Shown: positions 1 to 7,521, numbered from the stretch's first letter. The stretch: DNA of 12,075 nucleotides from Rhodoferax sp. (GCA_020048255.1 JAIFMR010000034.1:1-12075), one strand, 5' to 3'. Numbers and translations are program-made. Notes: generated by a model from the letters alone, not told the origin.

Positions 1-926
1 TGATGGCGTTCAGCGCACGGGCGTGCTTGATGATGCCGCCAATGTAGTACAGCGCAAAGTCGCTCAAACCGGCATAGCCGTCACCGGCAAACAGGTTCTT
101 GCCGTCTTTCCAGATCGACTGGTGCACGTGGCAGCCGCTGCCGTTGTCACCAACAATGGGCTTGGGCATGAAGGTGGCTGTTTTACCATAGGCATTGGCC
201 ACGTTCTGCACCACATATTTCAGCACTTGGGTCCAGTCAGCGCGCTCAACCAGAGTGCTGAACTTGGTGCCCAATTCGCATTGACCAGGGGCAGCCACTT
301 CGTGGTGGAACACTTCAACCGGGATGCCCAAAGATTCAAGAATCAGGGACATTTCGGCACGCATATCTTGGGTGCTGTCGATGGGAGGCACCGGAAAGTA
401 GCCACCTTTGGTGGTGGGGCGGTGACCGCGGTTGCCGCCTTCCATCTTCTTGCCGGAATTCCAGGGCGCTTCGTAAGCAGCCCGACATATCGGTGTTCCA
501 GCGGACGTCGTCAAACAAGAAGAACTCTGGCTCAGGGCCGAAGTAGGCGGTATCGCCCATGCCGGAGGCCTTCAGGTAGGCTTCTGCGCGGTGTGCCACC
601 GAACGGGGATCGCGCTCGTAACCCTTGCCGTCTGTGGGCTCGATCACGTCGCAGCTCATGAAGAGCGTGGTTTCTTCAAAAAACGGATCGATGTTGGCAG
701 TATTGGGGTCAGGCATGAGTTGCATGTCCGAGGCCTCGATGCCCTTCCAGCCAGCCACCGAGGAACCGTCAAAGGCATGACCCGATGAAAACTTGTCTTC
801 GTCAAAATGCGAAACAGGCACGGTCACGTGTTGTTCTTTGCCACGGGTATCGGTGAAACGAAAGTCAACAAACTTGACTTCGTTGTCTTTCACCATCTTC
901 ATGACGTCTGCGACGGTTTTGGCCAT
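1..926 (-). pseudogene. glnA: Glutamine synthetase type I, frameshifted by a small deletion and truncated by the window edge
   Basis: Makes glutamine from glutamate, ammonia and ATP; the cytoplasmic dodecamer is the centre of nitrogen assimilation. Residues 1-150 (MAKTVADVMK onward) read normally through the GPEPEFFLFDD motif to SGC. The frame then breaks at about base 476. From 475 down to base 1 another frame continues the protein: YEAPWNSGKKMEGGN, GHRPTTKGGYFPVPP, EVFHHEV, KTATFMPKPIVGDNGSG, YYIGGIIKHARALNAI. Against the E. coli protein about six residues are missing after SGC, so some 17 bases seem deleted. The unshifted frame runs 46 wrong residues to a stop at 336. I chose the ATG at 926 over the TTG at 929 because AGGAG sits at a good distance before it. 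The last third of the gene lies outside the window. Identity is certain; whether the lesion is biological or an assembly error is open. Confidence 0.95.
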
Positions 927-976
927 CAAATACTCCTGGTTGGGTTGCTGTTGAAAAAGGATTTACCACGGTTGAA

Positions 977-992
977 TGCAGGTTTTATGCCA
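977..992 (-). promoter_or_regulatory. Sigma-54 promoter of glnA
   Basis: On the minus strand the sequence TGGCATAAAACCTGCA matches the RpoN consensus TGGCACRNNNNTTGCW with two mismatches. The invariant GG (991-990) and GC (979-978) have the required ten bases between them. Transcription would start near 966, giving a leader of about 40 bases before the ATG at 926. It is the only convincing promoter I found in this gap. Sigma-54 control of glnA together with NtrC is classical; activity here is inferred. Confidence 0.7.
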
Positions 993-1119
993 ATCTTCTG
1001 GTTAGCAGACCGACCCGATCAAGCCCTCTATTTTGCACCGAGTTTAGGCCGTTGCAAGCCTTCCATCACGCTCCCATGATCGCAGGTGAACCCACATACG
1101 ATGCGAGAACGTCACACAA

Positions 1120-1185
1120 TGCACCAAATCAATGCATTCTTGCTGCACCAAATTAAAGACATCACGAACGCACCAATTCGGGGCC
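1120..1185 (-). promoter_or_regulatory. Cluster of NtrC-like enhancer elements upstream of glnA
   Basis: Three elements resemble the NtrC site TGCACC-N5-GGTGCA. Plus-strand 1120-1136 is TGCACC-AAATC-AATGCA (10 of 12 arm bases). 1144-1149 is a perfect half-site, TGCACC, without a second arm. 1169-1185 is CGCACC-AATTC-GGGGCC (9 of 12). They start 24 and 25 bases apart and lie roughly 160-210 bases upstream of the predicted sigma-54 start, a plausible enhancer distance. A fourth half-site is at 1034-1039. The last element lies inside the 3' end of the neighbouring coding region. Binding by NtrC is inferred from the pattern only. Confidence 0.55.
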
Positions 1186-2001
1186 TAATTTAAGTGAAAA
1201 GGATGCCAAGCCTGCCAGCAAAGCGGCATAGGCAGCGGCCACCAAATCGGGGGCTCCTTTGACGCCCAGTTCGATGTGACGCCCAAACTCGGGATGGTCA
1301 ACACTGGGTAAGCTAAACACCTTGATACCCGAGTGGTCGCGCTCTAGTTGCTCCATCAGCGGCGTCAAGGTGGCCTCCATGGCACCAAAAACAATCACCG
1401 ATTGCTCCAGCCAGGACTGGCTCCGAAATAGCGTTGGGTACAGGGTGTCCAGCACCCATTCCATCATGGGCCATGCCATGACCGGAAACCCAGGTACAAA
1501 ATGCACCCGCCCGACACTGAAACCCGGAATTTTGTTGTACGGGTTGGGAATGATGTCAGCCCCTTGTGGAAAGACACCCATGTTGAGCCGATGCAGGTTG
1601 TCCGCCGCTGTCGGGTCATAAACCTTGCCTTGCTCTTTTGCGAGGTCTTGCATGCGTTGTTCAATCAAGGCTTGAGCCTGGGGATGCAGCATCAATGGCA
1701 CACCCAGTGCCCGCGCCGCGCATTGACGGGTGTGGTCATCCGGGGTGGCGCCGATACCACCGGTGGAAAACACCACGTCACCGGACTCAAAGGCGCGTTT
1801 CAAAGCCGCAGTGATTCGATCCGGTGCATCACCGACATAGTCGGCGTAATCAAGCGCCAGGCCACGCGCCTTGAGCAGTTCAATGGTTTTGGGCAGGTGC
1901 TTGTCAACACGTTTGCCCGACAGGATTTCGTCACCAATGATGATCAGGCCGAAGCGGGGGGCTGCGTCAGGGTTCAGTGTCAAGGCGGGGGAGAGATTCA
2001 T
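1162..2001 (-). CDS. Molybdopterin-binding (MoCF biosynthesis) domain protein, CinA N-terminal-like
   Basis: A 279-residue protein of the COG1058 type, annotated in relatives as competence/damage-inducible protein A or molybdopterin-binding protein. The MoCF fold covers about residues 17-190, with GDEILSGK at 23-30, STGGIGATPDDHT at 79-91, NKIPGF at 156-161 and VPGFP at 169-173. The C-terminal nicotinamide-nucleotide amidase domain of full CinA is absent, so the CinA name should not be used. The precise substrate is unknown; related domains bind molybdopterin or act on nucleotide-type compounds. The ATG at 2001 has no clear Shine-Dalgarno and lies inside the 3' end of the preceding EI24-like gene (35-base overlap), which suggests translational coupling. 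Its 3' end carries part of the glnA enhancer cluster. Family assignment is firm, function is not. Confidence 0.88.
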   Translation of the reverse strand: MNLSPALTLNPDAAPRFGLIIIGDEILSGKRVDKHLPKTIELLKARGLALDYADYVGDAPDRITAALKRAFESGDVVFSTGGIGATPDDHTRQCAARALGVPLMLHPQAQALIEQRMQDLAKEQGKVYDPTAADNLHRLNMGVFPQGADIIPNPYNKIPGFSVGRVHFVPGFPVMAWPMMEWVLDTLYPTLFRSQSWLEQSVIVFGAMEATLTPLMEQLERDHSGIKVFSLPSVDHPEFGRHIELGVKGAPDLVAAAYAALLAGLASFSLKLGPELVRS

Positions 2002-2869
2002 GCGGCAGGGGTGTTGTTGGCTTTTCGATCAGGGGTTTGTCATCGGCTCGCCGAGTTGCTGTGCTTGGCGCGGCACGCTCGGCACGAAGCTCCTGCAAGG
2101 CAGCCAGACAGTAGTGTGAAAACCACAAGGACGACAAGGCAAACAACAGGGTGTAAAGCCACACGCCAATGGGCACCAGCACCACAAAAGCTGCAGCAAA
2201 AAGCACGCCGGACGCCCAGATGACACTGGGTGCCGCACCCAAATAACCACAAACCACCCCAATACCAAGCAAGGTCATGCGGTGTCGGCGAAAAATTTCG
2301 CGCCGTTCTTCGCCGCTGGCATGGACCGCCAGGGCATCAAAAGCCATGACCCGGTACGTCAGCCAACCCCAAATGAGTGGCGGCAACACCAGAATCAGCG
2401 GGGGGATCAACCACAGCGGGACCGATACCACCAGGGCCAGCAGCGCCAGTAATGTCGAAAACAGGGACCAACTTAAGCCCACCAGCATGGAGTTGCTGCC
2501 ACGCTTCTCCAGCCCCGGAAAACGCCGGTCAGCCACCAGCTTGGTCAAGGCGGGGGTCATCATCAAGGCGACCAGCAACAACGACACCACCACGATCACG
2601 GGTGTGAGCGCAAAGATGACGATCATGGGCGCCAAAAAGGCTTTGAAGCCCCCCAGGCCCAGGGTTTGCATCCAACCCGAGACGGTCGTCAGCAATGTGG
2701 ATGCTTCCAGGGTGCCGCGAACCCACTCCAGCAACATGTCCCAGTACAAGTAACCCAAGCCCAGCGACATCACAGCCATCAACAGCAAAGGCGCCAGCGA
2801 CAGCAAAATCACCCGCGGTCGAAACGAGTAGACCAATGCGCGCCAGAAAGAATCAAACAACAAATTCAT
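1967..2869 (-). CDS. EI24/CysZ-like inner-membrane protein
   Basis: A 300-residue integral membrane protein of the EI24 domain family, which includes the sulfate permease CysZ; in betaproteobacteria these are usually annotated only as EI24 domain-containing proteins. Hydrophobic stretches lie at about residues 20-41, 78-105, 128-173 (probably two passes), 198-215 and 222-250. A charged, proline-rich tail follows from about 260 and is probably cytoplasmic. The start MNLLFDSFWRALVYSF is typical for the family, with an amphipathic segment before the first membrane pass. No cysteine-biosynthesis genes are nearby, so a sulfate-transport role is not supported by context. The gene follows the rsuA remnant by about 33 bases and overlaps the next gene by 35, so the three are probably cotranscribed. 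Confidence 0.85.
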   Translation of the reverse strand: MNLLFDSFWRALVYSFRPRVILLSLAPLLLMAVMSLGLGYLYWDMLLEWVRGTLEASTLLTTVSGWMQTLGLGGFKAFLAPMIVIFALTPVIVVVSLLLVALMMTPALTKLVADRRFPGLEKRGSNSMLVGLSWSLFSTLLALLALVVSVPLWLIPPLILVLPPLIWGWLTYRVMAFDALAVHASGEERREIFRRHRMTLLGIGVVCGYLGAAPSVIWASGVLFAAAFVVLVPIGVWLYTLLFALSSLWFSHYCLAALQELRAERAAPSTATRRADDKPLIEKPTTPLPHESLPRLDTEP

Positions 2870-2902
2870 TGGTCGAGCATACCTGAGCAGACTGCGGGGT
2901 TG

Positions 2903-3597
2903 TCAAGCACCAGGGCTGTGGATGAGCGCCAGGTCAGCAGCCGACAGCCAGCGCCATTGACCGGGTGCCAAATCAGCCGACAAGGCAAGCCCACCGATTT
3001 GCGAGCGGTGCAAGGCCTCAACCCGGTTACTCACGGCGGCGAGCATGCGCTTGACCTGGTGGTACTTGCCCTCGGTCAGGGGTCATCGTCCAGCACCACG
3101 CCATCAAGCAAGCGGCTGACCTGGCGCTCGTCCAGCGGGTGTTTGACGGTGACCTCATAGACCTTGGGCAAATGGTGCCGTGGGGAACTCATGCGGTGGA
3201 TGAACTTGCCATCATCGGTCAACAACAACAGTCCCGTAGTGTCCTGGTCAAGCCGGCCCACCGCCTGAACCCCCTGAACGGCACCCTTTTGCGGCCGCTG
3301 ACGCAAGGGCGCCGGTAACAGCGTGTAGATACTGGGGTAGGTCGACGGCTTTTGCGAACACTCGGTGCCCGTTGGTTTGTGCAACAGGATGTAGGCCTTG
3401 TCAGCATACGGCCAGTCCACACCCTGCACCCTGAACCGCAAACCATCAGCTTCGAATTCAGTAGCAGCTTGCGTATATTTGACAGGGGCTAGCGCCAAAT
3501 TGGGTTCATAAACCTCAACCAGCCCCTGCTGAATCAGGCCAGCGCAGACCCGGCGGGTACCAAAACCTTGGGAATAAAGAATATCTTGCAGTTGCAT
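2903..3597 (-). pseudogene. RsuA-type rRNA pseudouridine synthase with internal frame-breaking deletion
   Basis: Pseudouridine synthases of this family isomerise a uridine in rRNA; RsuA acts on 16S U516. From the ATG at 3597 the reading shows an S4-like N-terminus (MQLQDILYSQGFGTRR), LLHKPTG at 71-77 and the signature GRLDQDTTGLLLLTDDG at 114-130 with catalytic Asp117. The frame stops after GVVLDDDP at 3076. The missing C-terminus is in another frame from 3079 to the TGA at 2903: LTEGKYHQVKRM, SNRVEALHRSQIGGL, LAPGQWRW. Against E. coli RsuA about 18-22 residues between the two parts are lost, a deletion whose length must be 3n+1 bases. An in-frame TTG at 3621 would add eight residues, but the ATG fits the family better. 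Without the C-terminal part the enzyme is probably inactive, if the lesion is real. Confidence 0.88.
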
Positions 3598-3651
3598 GGC
3601 CTGAGTATCGCAAAGGCGCAAGCCAGCTCAGCGCCACGCAGCTTTCAGGCT

Positions 3652-4836
3652 TCAGGCGCAAATCAGACGTGCGGCTTCGCGTGCCGCGACCACACCTTCG
3701 TCGGTGGGCACAACCCAGACTTCAACCTTGCTGGCGGCACTGTGAATTGCCATGACAGCATCACCGGTGGCCTGAGCGTTCAATTGCGGGTCGATGTCAA
3801 CACCCATCCAGGCCAGCTTCTGGCCAACCTCGGCGCGCAGCGTCACATCATGCTCTCCAATGCCGCCACTGAAGGCCAGCACATCCAGACCCTGCATGCA
3901 GGCCGTCAAGGCACCGCATTCACGCACCACACGGTATGTAAACGCATCGATGGCCAGCTTGGCCTCTGCACTGCCGTCAGAACGCAAACGGCGCATGTCC
4001 GCCGACACCCCTGACATGCCGAGCAAGCCGCTTTGCTTGTAAAGCAACTTTTGCAGACGGGCGTGATCCCAGCCTTGCTCCAACAGGAAGAGCATCACAC
4101 CTGAATCGAGCGAACCAGTACGCGTTCCCATCATCAGACCGTCCAGCGCCGAGAACCCCATGGTGGTCGAACAACTCTGACCATTGCGGGCAGCGCACAG
4201 GCTGGCACCGTTGCCTAGATGCGCCATCAGTACCCGGCCCTGAGCGCGCACTGTGTTCTGCAACAGAGTTCCCATCACGTACTGGTAAGACAAGCCATGA
4301 AAGCCATAGCGGCGCAAACCCTGCTGATACAGCGCCTGCGGCAAGGCAAAGCGGTAATCCACCTCGGGTAGCGTGGCATGGAATGCGGTGTCAAAACAGG
4401 CCACTTGCGGCAGATTGGGAAATGCCTCACGAAACGCCCGAATACCGTCCAGATTGTGCGGTTGGTGCAGCGGCGCCAATGAGCACAGCTGTGTCAATTG
4501 TTCAAGCACCGCATCGGTCACCAAAACGCTGGAGCGGTAATGCTGGCCACCATGCACGACCCTGTGGGCGACCGCGTCGATCACTGGCACACCGGGCAGC
4601 TGTGCCAGCAAATCACGCAGGCTCAACAGCGCCTGGGCAAACACATGATCGGACCCCAGCACCAAGGCACGGGTGTGGTCCTGGCCGGCAAAGCTCCAGC
4701 GCATTTCTGGGGCGCCACCGGGCTCCAGCCCTTCAATGTTGCCCGACAGCACCTGCGGTTGCACATCGCCACTGATCAGCGGATAGAGTGAAAATTTGAG
4801 CGAGGACGAGCCCGCGTTGACAGACAAAATAGCCAT
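3652..4836 (-). CDS. ackA: Acetate kinase
   Basis: Transfers phosphate between acetyl-phosphate and ADP, giving acetate and ATP; reversible, cytoplasmic, ASKHA fold. The 394-residue length is normal. Signature 1 is LSVNAGSSSLKF with Asn7. Signature 2 is in MAHLGNGAS at 204-212. Expected active-site residues are present: Arg92 in AHRVVHGG, Asp149 in CFDTAFH, His180 in RYGFHGLS, Arg239 in MGTRTGSLDSG and Glu380 in PTDEG. Glycine-rich FSGGIGEHD is at 322-330. It follows the MaoC-Pta gene by 11 bases, and its ribosome site (TAAGGA) overlaps that gene's TAA stop, so the two are coupled in one operon. Other short-chain acids such as propionate may also serve as substrates; the sequence cannot tell. 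Confidence 0.97.
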   Translation of the reverse strand: MAILSVNAGSSSLKFSLYPLISGDVQPQVLSGNIEGLEPGGAPEMRWSFAGQDHTRALVLGSDHVFAQALLSLRDLLAQLPGVPVIDAVAHRVVHGGQHYRSSVLVTDAVLEQLTQLCSLAPLHQPHNLDGIRAFREAFPNLPQVACFDTAFHATLPEVDYRFALPQALYQQGLRRYGFHGLSYQYVMGTLLQNTVRAQGRVLMAHLGNGASLCAARNGQSCSTTMGFSALDGLMMGTRTGSLDSGVMLFLLEQGWDHARLQKLLYKQSGLLGMSGVSADMRRLRSDGSAEAKLAIDAFTYRVVRECGALTACMQGLDVLAFSGGIGEHDVTLRAEVGQKLAWMGVDIDPQLNAQATGDAVMAIHSAASKVEVWVVPTDEGVVAAREAARLICA

Positions 4837-4847
4837 TTTGGAGATCC

Positions 4848-6269
4848 TTACCAGATGGGACGGGGTTGGTCGCGACGAGCGTTATGGGCCACCATCAGCC
4901 CCAAAAGCGCCGATGCAACCCGGTTGGACGGGCCTTCAGCGCGACTCGTCAGGGCAATCGGCACCCGTGCACCCAAGACAATGCCCGAACCACTGGCACC
5001 CGCCAGATACTCCAGCTGCTTTGCCAGCATGTTGCCGCTTTCAAGATCCGGCACCGCCATGATGTCGGCATGGCCTGCCACGACGGATTCAATGTGTTTG
5101 ATTTTGGCTGCATGCATGGAAATGGCATTGTCAAAAGCCAGCGGCCCATCGAGCACACCACCGGTGATTTGCCCCCGATCAGCCATCTTGCACAAGGCCG
5201 CGGCGTCCAGGGTTGACGGAATGTTGGGGTTGACGGTTTCAACGGCCGACAAAATAGCCACCTTGGGCACCTCCACCCCCATGATGCGGGCAAAGTCGAT
5301 AGCGTTTTGGATGATGTCGATCTTTTCCTGCAGCGTGGGGCGAATGTTCAGCGCTGCATCGGTGATAAGCAAGGGCTTGTGATACAGCGGCACATCAAAG
5401 CGAAACACGTGCGACATACGGCGACCCGTGCGCAAGCTGCGAATGGCGAGCACCGCAGCGATCAGTTCATCGGTGTGCAAGCTGCCTTTCATGAGCATCT
5501 CGACATCGCCACTGGCCGCCAGCTCAGCCGCCTTTTCGGCAGCCGCATGGCTGTGCGCTACCGATATGATCTCGGCACCGTTCAAATCAATGCCGGCTTG
5601 CTCGGCCACATGCCGAATGCGCGCCTCTGGGCCGATCAGCACCGGCACGATCAAACCGTAACGCGCGGCGTCCATGGCCCCACTGAGCGAACCGTCGTCA
5701 CAGGGGTGAACCACCGCACAGCGTACCGCCGCCAATTGGTGCCCCAAGGACAACAACTGATTGAACCGGGCTTGTGGATCGAACAGCTGAATTTTGGGTG
5801 CGATCACACGCGGCAGCCGAATTTTGACCGTTGGGGCCAACACCTTGGCTTTGCCACTCAGAATACTGATGCCGTTCTGATTGATCACCTGACAGTCGAG
5901 CTCAACACTGTGGTTTTCCGGGTTTTTGGAGATCACCGTCACCGTCACGGTCAAGGTGTCGCCTACACGCACCGGCTTGACGAAATGCAGTGCCTGATCC
6001 TGGTAAATGGTGCCCGGCCCAGGAAACTGCGTTCCCAACAAAGCAGAAATCAGGGCCCCACTCCACATGCCGTGCGCAATGACGCCATGAAACAGCGTGT
6101 CGTTGGCGTATTCGGGGTCTAAGTGCGCGGGATTGGTATCGCCCGACACGGCAGCAAAGGCCTTGATGTCCTCCAGCGTCAGTGTGCGCAGGAGTCGAGA
6201 GCTTTGGCCGAGGGAGATTTCGTTAAAAAGATAGTTTTCAACCAGTTCAGTGTCCAGAGTCAAGTTCAT
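4848..6269 (-). CDS. MaoC-like hydratase/phosphate acyltransferase fusion
   Basis: A 473-residue two-domain protein. Residues about 10-150 are a MaoC-like hot-dog domain with the catalytic Asp/His pair in SGDTNPAHLD (Asp44, His49) and FHGVIAHGM at 60-68, typical of (R)-specific enoyl-CoA hydratases. Residues about 165-465 are a phosphate acetyl/butyryltransferase domain (HPCDDGSLSGAMDAARYG, FRFDVPLYHKPLLITDAALNI, GPLAFDNAIS, PDLESGNMLAKQL). The second domain exchanges CoA for phosphate on acetyl-CoA or a related acyl-CoA. The next gene, acetate kinase, uses the product to make ATP. The fusion is known in proteobacteria, annotated as bifunctional enoyl-CoA hydratase/phosphate acetyltransferase. 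No strong Shine-Dalgarno precedes the ATG at 6269. The preferred chain length is unknown; the hydratase domain hints at a link to short-chain acyl or polyhydroxyalkanoate metabolism (inference). Confidence 0.93.
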   Translation of the reverse strand: MNLTLDTELVENYLFNEISLGQSSRLLRTLTLEDIKAFAAVSGDTNPAHLDPEYANDTLFHGVIAHGMWSGALISALLGTQFPGPGTIYQDQALHFVKPVRVGDTLTVTVTVISKNPENHSVELDCQVINQNGISILSGKAKVLAPTVKIRLPRVIAPKIQLFDPQARFNQLLSLGHQLAAVRCAVVHPCDDGSLSGAMDAARYGLIVPVLIGPEARIRHVAEQAGIDLNGAEIISVAHSHAAAEKAAELAASGDVEMLMKGSLHTDELIAAVLAIRSLRTGRRMSHVFRFDVPLYHKPLLITDAALNIRPTLQEKIDIIQNAIDFARIMGVEVPKVAILSAVETVNPNIPSTLDAAALCKMADRGQITGGVLDGPLAFDNAISMHAAKIKHIESVVAGHADIMAVPDLESGNMLAKQLEYLAGASGSGIVLGARVPIALTSRAEGPSNRVASALLGLMVAHNARRDQPRPIW

Positions 6270-6311
6270 ATAACGTGCGTTGTGTCCAAAGTAAAAACAA
6301 ATTTGCGAGGC

Positions 6312-6710
6312 TCAAGGATCCAGATCCAAACCATGAGCGATCGGCTTGAAGCCTTTTTGCACCAGATGCTCTTCAGCCTGGTCCAGGATTTGTCGGGTTA
6401 GGGTCAAGCCGTTGTCGTTCAGACTGGTGGTCTCCATCCGGTACCGCAGCACCAGCAAACCACGCAATTCCTCGTGCAGGTGAGACACACGGCGCTCGCC
6501 CGACATGGCAGGATGAGCTGGCCGAGCACCCTCGCGGTTGGCTCTGCGCTCGGTCACCACCCGGGGTGCCGGCGGGCCGTCTAGCAAGCGCGTCACCACA
6601 CCCTGGTCCTCCAGGTTCATGCCAAGCCCAATGGCCAGCCGCGCAATGCGGGCGTTCAGCGTCTCAAGCGAAGCACACAAGCGCTGGGATACTTCATCAT
6701 CAATTTGCAT
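6312..6710 (-). CDS. Hypothetical protein, 132 residues, first gene of the acetate operon
   Basis: I do not recognise a domain. The product is soluble, with no signal peptide or membrane segment. Residues 1-35 look helical (MQIDDEVSQRLCASLETLNARIARLAIGLGM). The middle (45-75) is rich in Pro, Arg and Ala and probably disordered, and the end (76-125) looks helical again, with HLHEELRGLLVLRYRMETTSL and TRQILDQAEEHLVQKG. It is probably a real gene: the ATG at 6710 has GAAGGTG just upstream, base composition is like the neighbours, and it lies only 42 bases before the MaoC-Pta gene on the same strand. A helical adaptor or regulatory protein is possible but unsupported. Confidence 0.7.
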   Translation of the reverse strand: MQIDDEVSQRLCASLETLNARIARLAIGLGMNLEDQGVVTRLLDGPPAPRVVTERRANREGARPAHPAMSGERRVSHLHEELRGLLVLRYRMETTSLNDNGLTLTRQILDQAEEHLVQKGFKPIAHGLDLDP

Positions 6711-6812
6711 GGCACACCTTCAGTTAAACAGGGGTTGATGAGGCAGCTCGTGGAAAGCTGTGCATTCGTTCATCATAGTGACGAAACCCGGTAGCTTTGG
6801 CTCTCAGGTATT

Positions 6813-6828
6813 TTAGGGTAAACCCTAA
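6813..6828. promoter_or_regulatory. Inverted repeat, candidate operator upstream of the acetate operon
   Basis: TTAGGGTAAACCCTAA has 7-base perfect arms (TTAGGGT/ACCCTAA) around two A residues. On the minus strand the right arm runs into TAAAAT, a possible -10 box, so a protein bound here could block the promoter of the downstream operon, which starts about 100 bases further on. I could not match it to a known regulator, and the -35 box is weak. Confidence 0.4.
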
Positions 6829-6853
6829 TCAACAAATCACGTTAAAACGAACG

Positions 6854-6891
6854 CCCAAGAAAAAACCCGCCGAAGCGGGTTTTTTCTTGGG
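6854..6891 (-). terminator. Intrinsic terminator of the ompA-family gene
   Basis: A perfect 17-base inverted repeat with a four-base loop. On the minus strand the core is AACCCGC-TTCG-GCGGGTTTTTT, with a C(UUCG)G tetraloop and a six-U run, about 30 bases after the ompA-like stop codon. The outer stem (CCCAAGA.../...TCTTGGG) extends it and places A and U tracts on both sides, so it could work in both directions. Confidence 0.93.
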
Positions 6892-6919
6892 TCAAAGGGC
6901 TTGAGCCCCAAGCACGGGC

Positions 6920-7498
6920 TTACTTGCCGCGTGTGCCAACCACTTCGACTTCAACGCGACGGTTTTTGGTACGGCCAGCGGAGGTCTTGTTGTCAGCCAC
7001 TGGCTGCTTCTCGCCCTTGCCTTCGGTGTAAACGCGGTTCTTTTCAATGCCTTTGGACACCAAATAAGCCTTCACAGCTTCAGAACGCTTCACAGACAGC
7101 TTCTGGTTGTAGTCATCTGTACCCGTCGCGTCAGCGTGACCGACAGCAATAATGACTTCGAGGTTGATGCCCTTGACTTTGCTGACCAGATCGTCGAGCT
7201 TGGCTTTGCCTTCGGGCTTGAGCACGGATTTGTCAAAGTCAAAGAACGCGTCAGCAGCGTAAGTCACCTTGGCAGCCACGACAGGAGGAGCAGCAGCTTT
7301 AGGAGCCACAATGGCACCATCACAACCGACAGCGGCTGTTGCAGGTGTCCAGTTGGAATCACGCCAGCAGAGTTCGTTGGTGCCGTTCTTCCAGACTGTG
7401 CCGTCTGTAGCACGCCAGTTGTCAATGGTCTGAGCGCCCGCAGCGCTTGCAAAAACTACAGTGGTCATCACCATCGCCAGTTGGGTCAATTTTTTCAT
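6920..7498 (-). CDS. OmpA-family outer-membrane protein with peptidoglycan-binding domain
   Basis: A 192-residue envelope protein expected to anchor the outer membrane to peptidoglycan. Residues 1-22 (MKKLTQLAMVMTTVVFASAAGA) are a signal peptide, cut before QTIDNW. Residues 23-60 form a short conserved region with two cysteines (44 and 59) that could form a disulfide in the periplasm. An Ala/Pro linker spans about 62-78. The OmpA C-terminal domain covers about 79-188, with FFDFDKSVL at 85-93, GHADATGTDDYNQKLSVKRSEAV at 120-142 and KNRRVEVEV at 178-186. There is no eight-stranded barrel domain, so it is the short form common in betaproteobacteria (similar in layout to RmpM). The ATG at 7498 is preceded by AGGAGA at good spacing; an in-frame start further up at 7612 is rejected because it would hide the signal peptide. 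Monocistronic, divergent from gyrA. Confidence 0.93.
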   Translation of the reverse strand: MKKLTQLAMVMTTVVFASAAGAQTIDNWRATDGTVWKNGTNELCWRDSNWTPATAAVGCDGAIVAPKAAAPPVVAAKVTYAADAFFDFDKSVLKPEGKAKLDDLVSKVKGINLEVIIAVGHADATGTDDYNQKLSVKRSEAVKAYLVSKGIEKNRVYTEGKGEKQPVADNKTSAGRTKNRRVEVEVVGTRGK

Positions 7499-7521
7499 GG
7501 TTCTTCTCCTAGAGGAAAAAG

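Noticed and set aside
23..661. A 212-residue plus-strand open frame opposite glnA
   Set aside because: It is the antisense shadow of glnA; the minus strand encodes perfectly conserved glutamine synthetase motifs there.
2866..2880. Tiny minus-strand frame ATG-CTC-GAC-CAA-TGA whose stop overlaps the EI24-like start (ATGA)
   Set aside because: A four-residue frame with no good ribosome site is expected by chance; nothing suggests a leader peptide.
5307..6122. A 271-residue plus-strand open frame opposite the MaoC-Pta gene
   Set aside because: No recognisable protein features, and the opposite strand encodes conserved MaoC and Pta domains.
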